Positions 43,920-54,923 of a DNA stretch of 64,000 bases are shown here, piece by piece. Made by a program: the position numbers and the translations under genes. The stretch comes from Platerodrilus igneus. Its lineage: Eukaryota > Arthropoda > Insecta > Coleoptera > Lycidae. The notes below the pieces were generated by a model. That model saw only the letters and a program-made list of their open reading frames with translations. It ran no database searches and was not told where the DNA came from. Positions within the stretch are counted from its first letter, which is position 1, and the number at the start of each line of letters is the position of its first letter. The stretch covers positions 6,245,001-6,309,000 of the forward strand of contig JARFIW010000999.1 of NCBI GenBank assembly GCA_036346225.1, given 5' to 3'.

Positions 43920-44340
43920 CAGTCTGCTTTCTTGGTGTTGAAGGCGGTGGTTTTTTGGTGGGTACCAGGCGGATGGTTTGCAAGGATGTCAAATGTTATG
44001 GGATTATGGTTACTGGATTAGTGGATATGAAATAGTGACCTGGACTAGATAAGAATTGCGGCTGCTAAATTGGAAAGAGTAGGGTGTTCGTTTGAGGTTT
44101 TGTGTTGTTATCCCAGGTGTATATGTGTGAAGGTTTGTTGTGAATGTGAAGTTGGTGCCTGTATATAAACTCTTCCAGTAGGTGTCCTTGCTCGTCTGTG
44201 TCGTTGTTAAACCATAATGTGAAATTAGGGTTTGCGTCTAATTAAATTGTGGGCTTGTTACCAATGGGTGTTTATATGGATGGTGTATTGGAAGTAGGAT
44301 GGGACTAGGAATACTGAGCCGGATTTCTAGTGGATTTCAA
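43920..44340 (-). pseudogene. LINE endonuclease remnant
   Basis: LDANPNFTLWFNNDTDEQGH and LLEEFIYRHQLHIHNKPSHI match the 'GD.N.....W......RG..L..F.....L...N' part of LINE endonucleases. Several stops. Confidence 0.65.
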
Positions 44341-44345
44341 TGATG

Positions 44346-45170
44346 GTAGATAGGGAGTGATGATAATAATATATTATGTAGATAGACCGTAATATTATAT
44401 AATAAAATAGGAGTTTTTGAAAACTCCCCAACTCCAGTATTCATGTACTCATAAAAAACAGCCACAAAATTAATGCGTTGCAAACGAGAATGATATAGCT
44501 TTTGGTTTCAAATGTAAGAACGTGGGAACAAAATGACAGTTTTCACGGACATAACAATATTCACTTTGAACTTAGGATAGTTTAGACGCACAATCCACGA
44601 AAATAAAAAGTAACGTGCAATGACACTGGGACAAAACTTATAAACACCCACAAATAGTAAAAAAATGAGATTATGTTTCAGGCAACAGATAGCAAACTCT
44701 TGAACTCCATCACAATGTTGAACTTCGTAGGAAAAGACATGATGGTAGTCAAACCCCAAGGTTAGTGAAGAAACAGGTATTCGGACGCAAAGAACGCGGA
44801 TGTGATTATCGGCATAGCTGGAAAGTGACCAGTGTTGGAAGCTCTTTTCAAGACTATTCACGTTGGTGCACATTTATGTAAATTTTAAGCGTATTGTATG
44901 AAATTCTCATATATAGTAGCTCATTTATTATAGAAAGTAAAGTAGCAAGTACGAATTTCATTGGTTAATTTTCGACGAAATTGTACCATTGTTAATCCTA
45001 AGTTCTTTTTAGCTAAACACGTATTTGGCCAAATTAGGGATAGAGCACAGTTTTTGTTTTTTTTTACAGTATAGGTTAGGGATACACGAAGTAGAGTTTT
45101 TTCTGTATATTTTAAATTAGTAGGAGGTGAGAAGGGTGGAGTCGAGGTTCCATCTACCGCTTACAGCAAA
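44346..45170. other. No supported feature
   Basis: A 121-codon minus-strand frame (44508-44873) shows no family motif and no neighbours of its kind; treated as chance. Confidence 0.35.
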
Positions 45171-45199
45171 AGAAACCAATCAAATAGTTACCCAGAACC

Positions 45200-45560
45200 T
45201 TCGCCTTTTCTGTGCTACTTCTTTTCAGGTGGATTGACGTTGAAAAGCTTTACCAAGTCAAAGGCAATTTAAAGACCTTTCTCGGTAAGCGTAAAAGTAT
45301 TTAGTAGAAGTGTCAGAATTTGTATACTCCTAAAAGGAGGACCATTGTTGTAGAGAATAATTTGAGGGTTACCAAAAATGCGAAACACTTGTTCTGGAAA
45401 TTTTACGGTTGCAGCAGTTGTTGCTTTAGCTAAAGTTTGAACAAGAACGAATTTGGAAAACCAATCTGTTACTACTACCATATATTGATTACCTTTTTTA
45501 AACGAGGAAGTGAACTTTTTTGTGCACTACAGACTTTACAATTTAATGTAGCGACAGGCA
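45200..45560 (-). pseudogene. Gypsy integrase core fragment
   Basis: VVVTDWFSKFVLVQTLAKAT followed by VFRIFGNPQIILYNNGPPF matches the integrase core from the first to the second catalytic Asp; SDNG has become YNNG, losing the second Asp. Isolated fragment, no other domain recognised near it. Confidence 0.75.
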
Positions 45561-46254
45561 GAACGTTTTAAGGAAGACCAATACTCTAAATCAAATATTT
45601 TGGCTAGAAATAGTGTCTTCGTGACACATTTTTAAAACACGTTGCGATTTGGAGTAGCGACAAGTAATTTTCGTTCAGGGATATTTGAAGTTTTAGGCGA
45701 AGAAGAAGAAACAAATCTAACCTATCACCAATTACACGAAGAGAGAACATTTATCAGGGCATTTAAAAACTTGTTGTAATATATTAGCATACCAGCATTT
45801 GGGATCAAGTTAGGTAGGTTTAGAAAGCAACATCACGAGATAAAACATCAGGTACGATATTTAACTTTCTAGTAAAAGTGAATTGATACATACGTAAGCT
45901 CGAACGAGATTAACGTCCTGTGGTTTGTTTTAAGATGTTTAACCAGGTAAGAACAAGCGGACTGAGCTACTTTGACATTTATCATTTACCAAAGTTATAC
46001 CCAATAATTCTCTATTGGTATCGGAATTTTTTTATAAAGGAAGGTTTAACAACTAACATGAATAGGTAAAAAATTGTAGATATTTACTTTCTTTTAAGAA
46101 GAGAATGTAAAGCATTTTTCGTAGAAAGCAGGTAGTAAGCACAGGGAATAATTATTAAAGGCAGTTAGTTAAATTTATTTGCTGTTTAGAACGAAATTAA
46201 AACAATTTTTTTCATAGAAAAAAGAAAGTACAATAACTTTACTTGTGAACAAAG
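45561..46254. other. No feature recognised
   Basis: AT-rich; stops in all frames. Confidence 0.4.
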
Positions 46255-46966
46255 TGCTACCTACCGTATATCAAATCACACGTGCTGGAAACAGAACAAA
46301 TCCCCGAAAACACCGGAAAGACCCAACAATACCATTAACTTCAAATCCTGCATTCCCATTGGACAACGATTCCCACTGAGAACGACACTCATTGGACAAA
46401 GATATCATCGCCATACCAAACCGGGAAAGGAGGGGGGGGGAGAAGCTCTGTGTTAAATAACCAGGCATTCACTTGGAGCTGTTCGTAGCCTAGGGGATCA
46501 ACTAGCAGCGCTTACTTATAGCCTGCCATCTTCTACAACACCATCGGCGTTGCCCTATAGTCCGCTGACACCGATGCGTCAATGAGTGAAGTGCTGAATC
46601 ACGACGACGACGCCCCAACGAGCAATGCCTTGCATTACGACGCCGCAGCCTCCATCCACACCTTAATCAGCGGTGCTTAAATCATATCCTGCTGACGTCG
46701 ATGTCTCAACGACTAGTACGCTGTACCATGACGGCGACGCCTCCAACACTTGACACCTACAGTAAGTCGCGACGTTTTCCGAAGTACACCAATCAGCCTC
46801 ATGGTGGAGTTTGATGAAGAATCTTTAAATTGTATATCTATTAATCCTATTATTGTTTGACCTTGTATTTGTATATATGTATATTTTGTAAATATTAATC
46901 AATAAACAACCAGGACTCACACACTGTGCATCCGAATTTAGATGCCATCCCCGACCGATACCAACA
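46255..46966 (+). repeat. Gypsy-2 5' LTR
   Basis: Shares CCGTATATCAAA, AACTTCAAATCCTGCATTCC and GATCAACTAGCAG blocks with 49272-50057. Contains internal GACGCC-rich ~60-bp repeats (46610-46760). Ends near ACCGATACCAACA. Confidence 0.8.
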
Positions 46967-46975
46967 CCTAAAAAG

Positions 46976-46993
46976 TGGCGCCCAATATGTAGT
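46976..46993 (+). promoter_or_regulatory. Gypsy-2 primer-binding site (tRNA-Lys type)
   Basis: TGGCGCCCAATATGTAG differs at a few positions from TGGCGCCCAACGTGGGG, the complement of an insect tRNA-Lys 3' end. It lies 9 bases after the LTR. Confidence 0.65.
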
Positions 46994-47029
46994 GGTGTCG
47001 TTTTCACTCAAGACACTGCAAGCGGAAAC

Positions 47030-48400
47030 TTGCACGGACCAAACAACGTGCCTGAAACAAAAAGTCAAACAGCCGTCCAGTGGGACACCAATCAACCGCC
47101 TCCAGCCCAGCAGGATACACAACCACTAACAGTTCTGGTACTGCATCCAGTGGCCCTCAACAACAACAATAATAAGAAACCGCCGCCAATAAAAACCTTA
47201 GTGGAAGACATGTACCATGTCAACACAACGACCATCGAAACCAAGAAACCCGTATTTTCTGGTACCCTTCTGGAAGATTTGACAAAATTCGTCCAACAAA
47301 TGGGAACGAAAAAGGCAAACCTACCAACAACATTCGTCGTTCGTCGTTCCTGCATAGTGGGAAACATTTGCAGCTTTCCAATCCCACTATAGCAATTTTA
47401 AAAAATTCTTCTAAAGTGCTTCAGGCCAACCGACTGAAAATAGATATCAATTACGACATAGAGTTGTCCACGGACCTCCTCCTTCCAACATTGAAGAATC
47501 CAATTCAATATCACGTACCAACAATCCGATGGAAAATGGCAACCCGCTTCACTAGGACAGAGGAAAATACAAAGGAAACAACGAAAGAGACAACCGGTTT
47601 TTACCCCAACAGCAAAACCTCCACCTACAGTGGAGCAACTACCAAGATGCCGTTTTTGCACAACGCGTAATTGGCACCGGGACTGCCCAACTAAAACGTC
47701 GCAATGCGGCGCGCCGGTCGAGCGATCCCAGAACAACGCCCGGCCGGACGAAAGTAACTGGTGCGACTGAATACAACCCACGATGATCCTCTACCTAGGA
47801 TTTGCGTTACCATACCTAAGAAAACTTATAATACATTGCTGGATACAGGAGAATCGTTATGTATTTATTTATTTTATTTATTTGTTCCGACGTTTCAGCA
47901 GTCTGGCTCCTGAAATTTAAGCCAACTGGGCTTCCCCCCAGAAAGTAACTGTGAGTAAGGTGTGTGTGTGTGTGTGCGCGCCCGCGCTTGAGGGCATGTT
48001 TTATGTATGTGGGTAAGGGTGTATGTATGTGTGTTGTGTATTTGTGGTGTTAATATCCCTGTTACGTTTCGCTTTTAGGACCAGGACCATCGGCAGCCGA
48101 AAATCCCAGTCGTCAAGGAAGAAAGCTCAACGGATATTGCCTAATCAGTTCGTACCAAACATATATGCTCAGGGAAGATCGAATACCCACAGGCTCACGG
48201 AAAGAACGCTACCATACCTCTGCCCATCTAGTCGAAGCAGGGACAGAAATGACCATAGAAGGAACGTTCTGCATGTCATTCACTTTCGGGCACGTAACAG
48301 ACCACAAAACCTTCTTGATAGTAGCTAACCTAGCCGAGGACATCATTCTGGGACAATCCAGGAAGTAATGATGGACTACAAACGAAACTCCATACACTTC
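47030..48400 (+). pseudogene. Gypsy-2 gag end and protease
   Basis: A Gln/Thr-rich piece (47030-47392) is followed by CRFCTTRNWHRDCP (about 47650-47690), the single CCHC-like knuckle of insect Gypsy Gag. KTYNTLLDTGESL near 47815-47850 is the protease active site (DTG). After an insertion, AGTEMTIEGTFCMSFTFGHV and LIVANLAEDIILGQS (48240-48360) supply its second half. Frames change several times. Confidence 0.72.
47860..48030. repeat. Simple-sequence cluster (TTTA)n and (GT)n
   Basis: TATTTATTTATTT near 47860-47885 and GTGTGTGTGTGTGTGCGCGC near 47960-47982, within the insertion that splits the Gypsy-2 protease. Confidence 0.8.
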
Positions 48401-48699
48401 GGAGCATACAACTGCCAGACACTCCACCGGAACCGAAGAATAAGGCCCGTCACCGACAACAAACTTTCCACGCCAAATGCAACCCATCAATTCCCAGTCG
48501 AATTCTTGCCTGAGTACAACAGCCTTCGAAAAGAAGTCCAACCAGTGATCAATGGGCCAACACAATCAACTCCACTGCCAGCATCGAAAACTGCCTGTTA
48601 CCATTGGACACCAACACATACAGACCACAGGCCAATTACGCGGCCCTCGTCGATCTGCTTGAACGCGTGCAAACTGCACAACAAGAAAGTGAAGCCATT

Positions 48700-49260
48700 G
48701 GACGGATAACCCAAGAATGGCTCTTCCTAGAGCGAAGAGGCCTCCAAAACCGACACGAAGAAAAATCCTCAAAGACTTTGTGGTTGAAGACGGATACCCC
48801 TGGCGACGCAGTTTTACCTATGCACACACTCACGTGATGTACGCCTTCCAAGACCTATCTGGCCATCCAGGCACCGACTGTACATACCGCGTTCTCAATG
48901 ACGATACTTTTGGCTGAAGATCGGTGATACCGTAAGACAGTATATCAGTAAATGCTGAACTAGTGCTGCCACCTAGCAAATACAAGAACGTGAACGTCGC
49001 TACAGGACCACATATGCCGACGACTAGGACCCCATCCTATTCTCGCGCGACTATATGACTATGATCCGAAATAGCCCGTCATCCAAGAGTCGGTTCCAAA
49101 CAAAATAAACCGGACCTTATTTAATCCAAAGAAAAGCCGGATTCAAAAGCCGCTGGGTTCGATTTTAACAAGGAGATATATAGATTCACGCCAAAGACAT
49201 GCGAGCTGCATCCACTAGAGCACAACCATCACGCATCAATCTAGCTGCACAACACCCTTC
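48700..49260 (+). pseudogene. Gypsy-2 pol end: H2C2 region
   Basis: Scattered in-frame pieces, such as SGHPGTDCTYRVLNDDTF followed by VRQYISKC, match the integrase zinc-binding module; RINLAAQHPSARDM ends the coding trace at the 3' LTR. The core with the DDE triad is deleted. Confidence 0.6.
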
Positions 49261-49271
49261 GGCGAGAGATA

Positions 49272-50057
49272 TGTTACCGTATATCAAAACACACATGCTA
49301 GAAACAGAACAGATCCCCGAAAACGCCGCAAAGACCTAGCAAAACCATTAACTTCAAATCCTGCATTCCTGTTGGACAACAATTCCAATTGAGACTAACA
49401 CTCATTAGATAAAGACATCATCTGCATACCAAACTAAAGGGTTTCAACGATCAGGCAGTCACTTGAAGCTCCTCATAGCTTAAAGGATCAACTAGCAGTG
49501 CTGACATATAGCCTGCCATTTTTTACAACACTAGCGGTGTTGCTTTATAGCCTGCTGACGACGACGCCTCAAACTCTATTTTTAGTATTTGTTTTAGTTT
49601 GTTAAATTTTTATTTAAGATCTATTAATTTTGTAGTTAGATTACATCTGAAGCACGTTTATATTTTTGCGTTTAAACCCAATGTAGTACCTTCAGGTGAA
49701 GCATTGGGGACGTGACCGCAAGTGTAGCTGCCCTTATTCAAATTATAATGACACCGACGCCTTAACGCGTGGTCCGCTGGATCACGATGCCGATGCCTCA
49801 ACAAGTGGTGCTCTGCATTACGACGCCGCCGTCTCTTACGTCCCGATCTTAACCAGCGATGCTTAAATCATAGGCTACAGACGCCGATGCCTCAACCAAT
49901 GGTACGCTGTATCACGATGCCGACGCCTCCTATACTCGACGTCTGTAGTAAGTCACTACGTCTTCCGAAGTCCACCAACCAAATATTAGTCAGTCAACGG
50001 AACAAAGACTCACACTGTGCAACCTAATTTAAGCGTCTCCCCAACCACCGACACCAA
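49272..50057 (+). repeat. Gypsy-2 3' LTR
   Basis: Begins TGTTACCGTATATCAAAAC. It carries about 170 extra bases (49575-49745) not in the 5' copy, which include a match to the SINE tail. Confidence 0.78.
49676..49714 (+). repeat. SINE tail fragment, copy C
   Basis: CAATGTAGTACCTTCAGGTG then AAGCATTGGGG corresponds to the 3' end of the tRNA-SINE (GTAGTTCCTTCGGGTGGAG). The head and body are absent, so it is a truncated SINE or the tail of its LINE partner. Confidence 0.6.
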
Positions 50058-50059
50058 GC

Positions 50060-50816
50060 CGTCCCAAAAGGTAACCAGCGTTTTTTGTTTTAAAAACACT
50101 ATATAAATTTTTATTTAAAAACAAACGGTTATAGAACATTTTTATAAATGCAATATATTCCAATATATGTACAGAAATCAAGATAAAAACTTAGCAACAG
50201 GTATACGTACAAAAAAGTATCCAGATTGTATCCTTTTAAAGCACTTTTACACGTAAATTTCCGCTAAACAGGTGAAACTATGGATTATTAATCACAAAAG
50301 TGTTAATTTTTATACATATGGTAAATAATTTTTATACAGAAATGATGTGATTGAATGTTTAATTAAATATGACCGTCGCGATTTTAGGTTGGTATATAGT
50401 TATACTGTAATATTGATAACTTCCATATGGAAAAAATAATTTGTTTTATTTTAAAAAAAAATATATAGTTATGTATATCTAAGATTTGAAAAGATCAAAC
50501 CGAGATAAATTATTATAGGTAAACAATGAGTGTCTTATAAATAAAATCACGAATTTAGGCGCCAAAATTATTACAACTAAAGACAAATACATATAAACAC
50601 ACTTTAGTTTAAAGCTTGGTTATACAAAAGGCGTAATATTATACAGATTTTTTAATAATTAAAAAACAATAAATAACGATAGAAGGGCTTACCTTTAATT
50701 ATAAAGTTAGTTTAAAGTAGGCCCAACATTTTTTGATCTTTGTATACCACTTATTGTTCTCTAAACGTACTACACGGTCCTTTTTCGGTAGGTGGCTTAT
50801 TTATTTAGAAATTTAT
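50060..50816. other. AT-rich, no feature recognised
   Basis: No coding sequence or repeat partner seen. Confidence 0.4.
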
Positions 50817-50820
50817 AGCG

Positions 50821-53074
50821 AGTTACATATCCTTCAATTAATATGTATACAAATTTAAATGCATTATTATGTCTTAAAAAATAGAATCTTACATTGTATA
50901 ATTGAAGGACACACTATAAAAGGTTAATGAAAGTTCATATCAGACGTGAGAACGGAAACAACTACTTTGTATTCCAGACGCAACATGATACTGCAGGTGC
51001 AGGTCACAATGAACTATAAGAAAGCAATTGTTATAATTAAGATTACCAAGAAGTAATACATTGTATATTATCAAGAAGTAGCAGCCATGAGATCTGCATT
51101 TCCCACAAGATGATGTGAGAGTAGGGACTAGGTTCGGTTCGGTTCGAAAACTTTTTAGTCCGGTTCGGTTTGAGGTTCGGTTCGAAAAAATATATTCCGG
51201 TTCAGTTCGGAGAAAACGAACCGAACCTCGAACCGAACCGAACCGGTTCGACATTTTGATATTTTAAGCAACTAGTACGTTCAACTACGACAATTTAAAT
51301 GTTTATTAATGTAGTTTTTATATTTAGTAGCTGCTATGTTCAAATAAACCCAACATTAATATGTTTTAGATTTTTTTAGCATAAATCATATTAATACTAA
51401 TTGTCCAGGTTTGATTTTTCAATACGTACTCTCTTTAACAAAGCGTAATTACAATTAGATTTATTGTGAAAACCACCTCTAAAATTTAGCATGTGTTAAT
51501 AATTGATGAATTTTACTAATGTCATTTTACCGTGAAAGAACGATATCACACGATCTTTGCGATTATTTTTATTTTAGTTTTAGTTAGTATAAAAAAAGTA
51601 TCAAGACAATAAATAAGGTGTTGCTGATTTCTTATACATACAAACAAAAAGCTGTTTGTCAGTTTATCTTTATTATTATTTCTTTTAAAAGACAATATCA
51701 GATGGTTCTCGGAAAGAATCGTAAATGTACCTCAAACAGTCTTTACGTTTTTCATAATAAAATATAACAGTATTTATGGCACTGACATTATGTCTGCTTA
51801 TTATTTGCATTATAGTGTGTTATTTTATGTCGGCATTGATTGAAAAGTTTATGCCGCCATGAGTCATAAACTTCAACCCTTGGTCGTGAGAGAAAGTTTG
51901 GGGTCATTCTTTTGAAGTATCGGTTACTTCTAAGGACGTTGGTAATGGCCACAATAAATAAACCGTAAATATTATCGTACCATGCGTTTTGTAACACCAT
52001 TTGTTGAGCGATTATGTACAAAAGAAAATGAGATTAGTTTTTGCTACAAGGTCACATTGTTTAATATTAATAGAGAGCTGGTTTTCATATAAAAGTAAAA
52101 AATTCAAAATGATGGATTAGTAATACATACTTAATTAAAAATTAAATTGTTTCGTTTATTCTGAAAACTTCTGTAGTCTCTAGACTGTGACCTCGGATTG
52201 TATATGTTTAAGATGATTTTCAACACGACTTCTGTTCATTAAATAAAATAAACTTATTTTTAAAACCAAATTTTCAAAATCATTTTGAGTTTCTCCAATA
52301 TCTAACACTAGTTATAAATAAGCAACAATTTGAAATAAGGAGCATTAAACAAATCGAACTAATCTAGAATTTATTTATCTACAAACGTGGCTCGATGACA
52401 AAATTTATTAGATATGTATCACTAATACCTATTACATTATTTATCTATTGCCTTAAAACTCGATGATCATGCACATTAGAAAATCGTTCTAATTCTTATA
52501 TGCTTGCTACTAGAGATTTTTAAAATGTGCGTTTGGGAGAAATTAAGATTGACATGTTTTTAGTGAAAATTAAATTTTTAAACTAAATTTTTATTTAAAA
52601 AATCGAACCTTTCGAACCAAACCGGACTGAACCTTGAGCTAGGTTCGGTTCGGTTCGAAAAATTTGCCGGTTTGGTTCGAGGTGCGGTTCGAAAATAAAA
52701 TGTCCGGTTCGGTTCGGTTCGGTTCGAAAAATCGAACCGTACCTCGAACCGAACCTCGAACCTGTTCGGTTGGTGTCCATCCTTAGTAGGGATTACATAA
52801 ATACCCTGAGGAGGCCATGATGGTCAGTCAGTCTCGAACTTCATAACTTTAACATTGTGGGTAGTTCAAACTACACACCATAATTTTTAATTATTGATTT
52901 ATTAACTTCAAGTATTTTTGTTAACTTCAATTACTTAATGTTTAGTGAATATAAACTAAGTTGTAACAGAAATAAGTTATTTTTTGTAATTAAACAATTA
53001 AAATAAAATTGATAGAAGAGTTTTTGGCGAGAAAACTTTCTAAAAAGAAGCTCTCAAATTCCCAAAACCTATCT
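50821..53074 (+). mobile_element. Solo LTR of the errantivirus-like family, copy 2, interrupted
   Basis: AGTTACATATCC to CCTATCT with AGCG on both sides (50817-50820, 53075-53078). Removing the hAT-like insertion leaves about 589 bp, the length of copy 1. Shared internal blocks include GATACTGCAGGTGCAGGTCAC. Confidence 0.86.
51128..52784. mobile_element. hAT-like non-autonomous element with GGTTCG repeats
   Basis: 1657 bp inside copy 2 of the LTR, flanked by an exact 8-bp duplication AGTAGGGA (51120-51127, 52785-52792); the other LTR copies give the empty site. Both ends carry tandem GGTTCG/CGAACC units in both orientations over about 120-190 bp. The right end reads AAGGATGGACACC inward, hAT-like; the left end starts CTAGGTTCGG. 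8-bp TSDs are typical of hAT. No transposase recognised; a 77-codon minus frame at 51788-52021 has no clear motif. Confidence 0.82.
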
Positions 53075-53079
53075 AGCGG

Positions 53080-53770
53080 CACTCGTAGAGATAGTCTACA
53101 ACATTAGGAACAAAGATAAAGTATTTGAAAAGGAACAGTAGGGATAATGTCTCAGTTAACTCATTACATCGCTGCACTCACTTTCGCGTCGTCTATTTAG
53201 TTAGGTAGCTCGAGAAAATCTGCCACGACCATCGCTTCCGTTCCCACGAACTTGTCAAAACCCCTCGAATTGTCGAACGTTTTCGTCGGTTGAGACAATG
53301 ACCGCACATTTTTCAAAACGCGTGAAAATGATTATGCGACAGGTTGCATACAATAAATTATAGATCATTGCTTTTATATGCATGGGAATTCAACAAACGT
53401 ATTCTTACGTGTCATAACCTACATATGCTATCTAAATTATGATAGGAAATAACACCCGAATATAAGACTCGAAATCCCCTACGTTTAATTATTAAAATTA
53501 AGCTTGTGACGCCAAACTGCTTGCCTCTTCTAGATCGCAATTTTTCAAGGTGCGTTGTTCGATGATTAAGATCCTCCCCGCAGACTTTCTGTTCTTTTTA
53601 AAACCTGACAATAAGAACATAGGGTGATACCCTGAAAAACAGTGTATTATATTATCATTCACGAGGTAAATACGTAAGGAGGAGCGAATTTTCAAGGTGC
53701 GTTTTACTTTCACTAAAAAGATGAGTTTTCCAAATGTTTGATCTGTTGCTAGTACTTTGTGCGTTTAAGT
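53080..53770. other. No supported feature
   Basis: A 71-codon minus-strand frame (53498-53713) is not recognised. Confidence 0.35.
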
Positions 53771-53774
53771 ATAA

Positions 53775-54275
53775 CCAAAATGAACAACTCAAGGCAAGAG
53801 TGAATTCATAATGGAATCAAGGAGAATATCGAACAAACCACAAAACTTCGTTATATTTGTGCTTTATATCAGAAAATCCGTTTTTCATTATCGTTTATCG
53901 TATTACCTTAGAGTAGTAATGACAGAAATAAGTATTTTCTGGTTATATTTCAGGCAGTTTCGTTTTGTAGCGAAGCAAAGCCACCTTTACATTTAACTTC
54001 AATAGCAATTTGCGTTATTTTGTTGTATAATATTTATGAGGTCTTGTTGAAAGGCAGTTTTCACTCCTAACAGAAATGTACAGATGGAATAAAATGATGA
54101 CTTGTTAGGGAGAAAATTAAAATTCATCTGAAGTATTGTCGGTTTCCATGAATAATAATTCGACCAAATGCTGTTGAATCTATTTTTCTGTACTATGCTG
54201 TTGTGTAATTACAAATACTTGAATTCTTATACTTCGTAGATTTGTAATATTGCAATTTTATTAAACCATTGCTAT
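53775..54275 (+). repeat. About 500-bp dispersed repeat, copy 2
   Basis: Partner of 33130-33690, same orientation, roughly 90% alike by eye with small indels. Confidence 0.85.
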
Positions 54276-54284
54276 ATGTATACA

Positions 54285-54365
54285 GTGTAGATTAGTTCAG
54301 AATAGAAAACAATGGATATACGCGTCTAATCAGGTTTTAAGACTGAAGACCTAATGATGATGATA
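54285..54365 (+). repeat. 3' tail of the RTE-like LINE
   Basis: TTAGTTCAGAATAGAAAACA, then TACGCGTCTAATCAGGTTTT and an (ATG)n-like end, matching the 3' ends at 9590 and 13990. A short truncated insertion. Confidence 0.75.
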
Positions 54366-54923
54366 TATACAAGATATCTCGACAAAAACAACGGCTGAAG
54401 AATTACTACAAAATCATAAATTTGCAACATAAATATCAGGGCCGCCCGGATGGGGAGGATGGAGCAATTGCCCAGAACCCGGATTTTGGAGAAGCTCGGA
54501 GACTGAGATAGGTTAAATGTTGTTTTAATTGACGATTCAGTTTGCATTCATCATATTAATCCTATATATTTAAAATACTAAGCTCTTTCATGTAACACTA
54601 GTTAGCTTTTGGGCCTTGGAAGCTGCCTTTTTAAAAAAGTTTTCCTCCAAAACTCTTCTAACAAATTTTATTTTATACGGAAATTACAAATTGAATTTTA
54701 ATTTACAAGTACTGTATCAAAATTATTCTAAGTTGAAATTATATTTAAATGAACTAATTTATGGCAAGTTGCTTGAACAACCAACAATGCTAAAGTTGTG
54801 AGGCTCAAGACTGACTGACCTCTTTGGGCTCTCCAGGGTATTTATGTTGTTCCTGCCCTTCACATTGCTTGTGGGATCTGCAGAGCTCATGTCTGCTTAT
54901 TTCTTTATTCATTAATACCAAGT

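Larger units (their letters stand above)
41000..44345 (-). mobile_element. Second R1/I-group-like LINE, decayed
   Basis: Minus strand: endonuclease remnant (about 44340-43920), a linker-plus-RT start (43760-43350), RT blocks (about 43340-43050), then a solo LTR and unassigned sequence (42967-41900), then the RT catalytic block and thumb (41618-41142). The order is that of a LINE ORF2. Heavily mutated; clade placement is tentative. Confidence 0.72.
46255..50057 (+). mobile_element. Gypsy-2: internally deleted Ty3/Gypsy element
   Basis: About 710-790-bp direct repeats (46255-46966 and 49272-50057) flank a tRNA-Lys-type primer-binding site, a zinc knuckle, a protease and the H2C2 end of pol. 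RT, RNase H and the integrase core are missing. GC content of the element is higher than its surroundings. No matching TSD was seen. A (GT)n and T-rich insertion (about 47855-48070) splits the protease. Confidence 0.8.

Noticed and set aside
44508..44873. 121-codon minus-strand ORF
   Set aside because: No recognised motif, no conserved partner in the window and composition expected of random AT-rich sequence.
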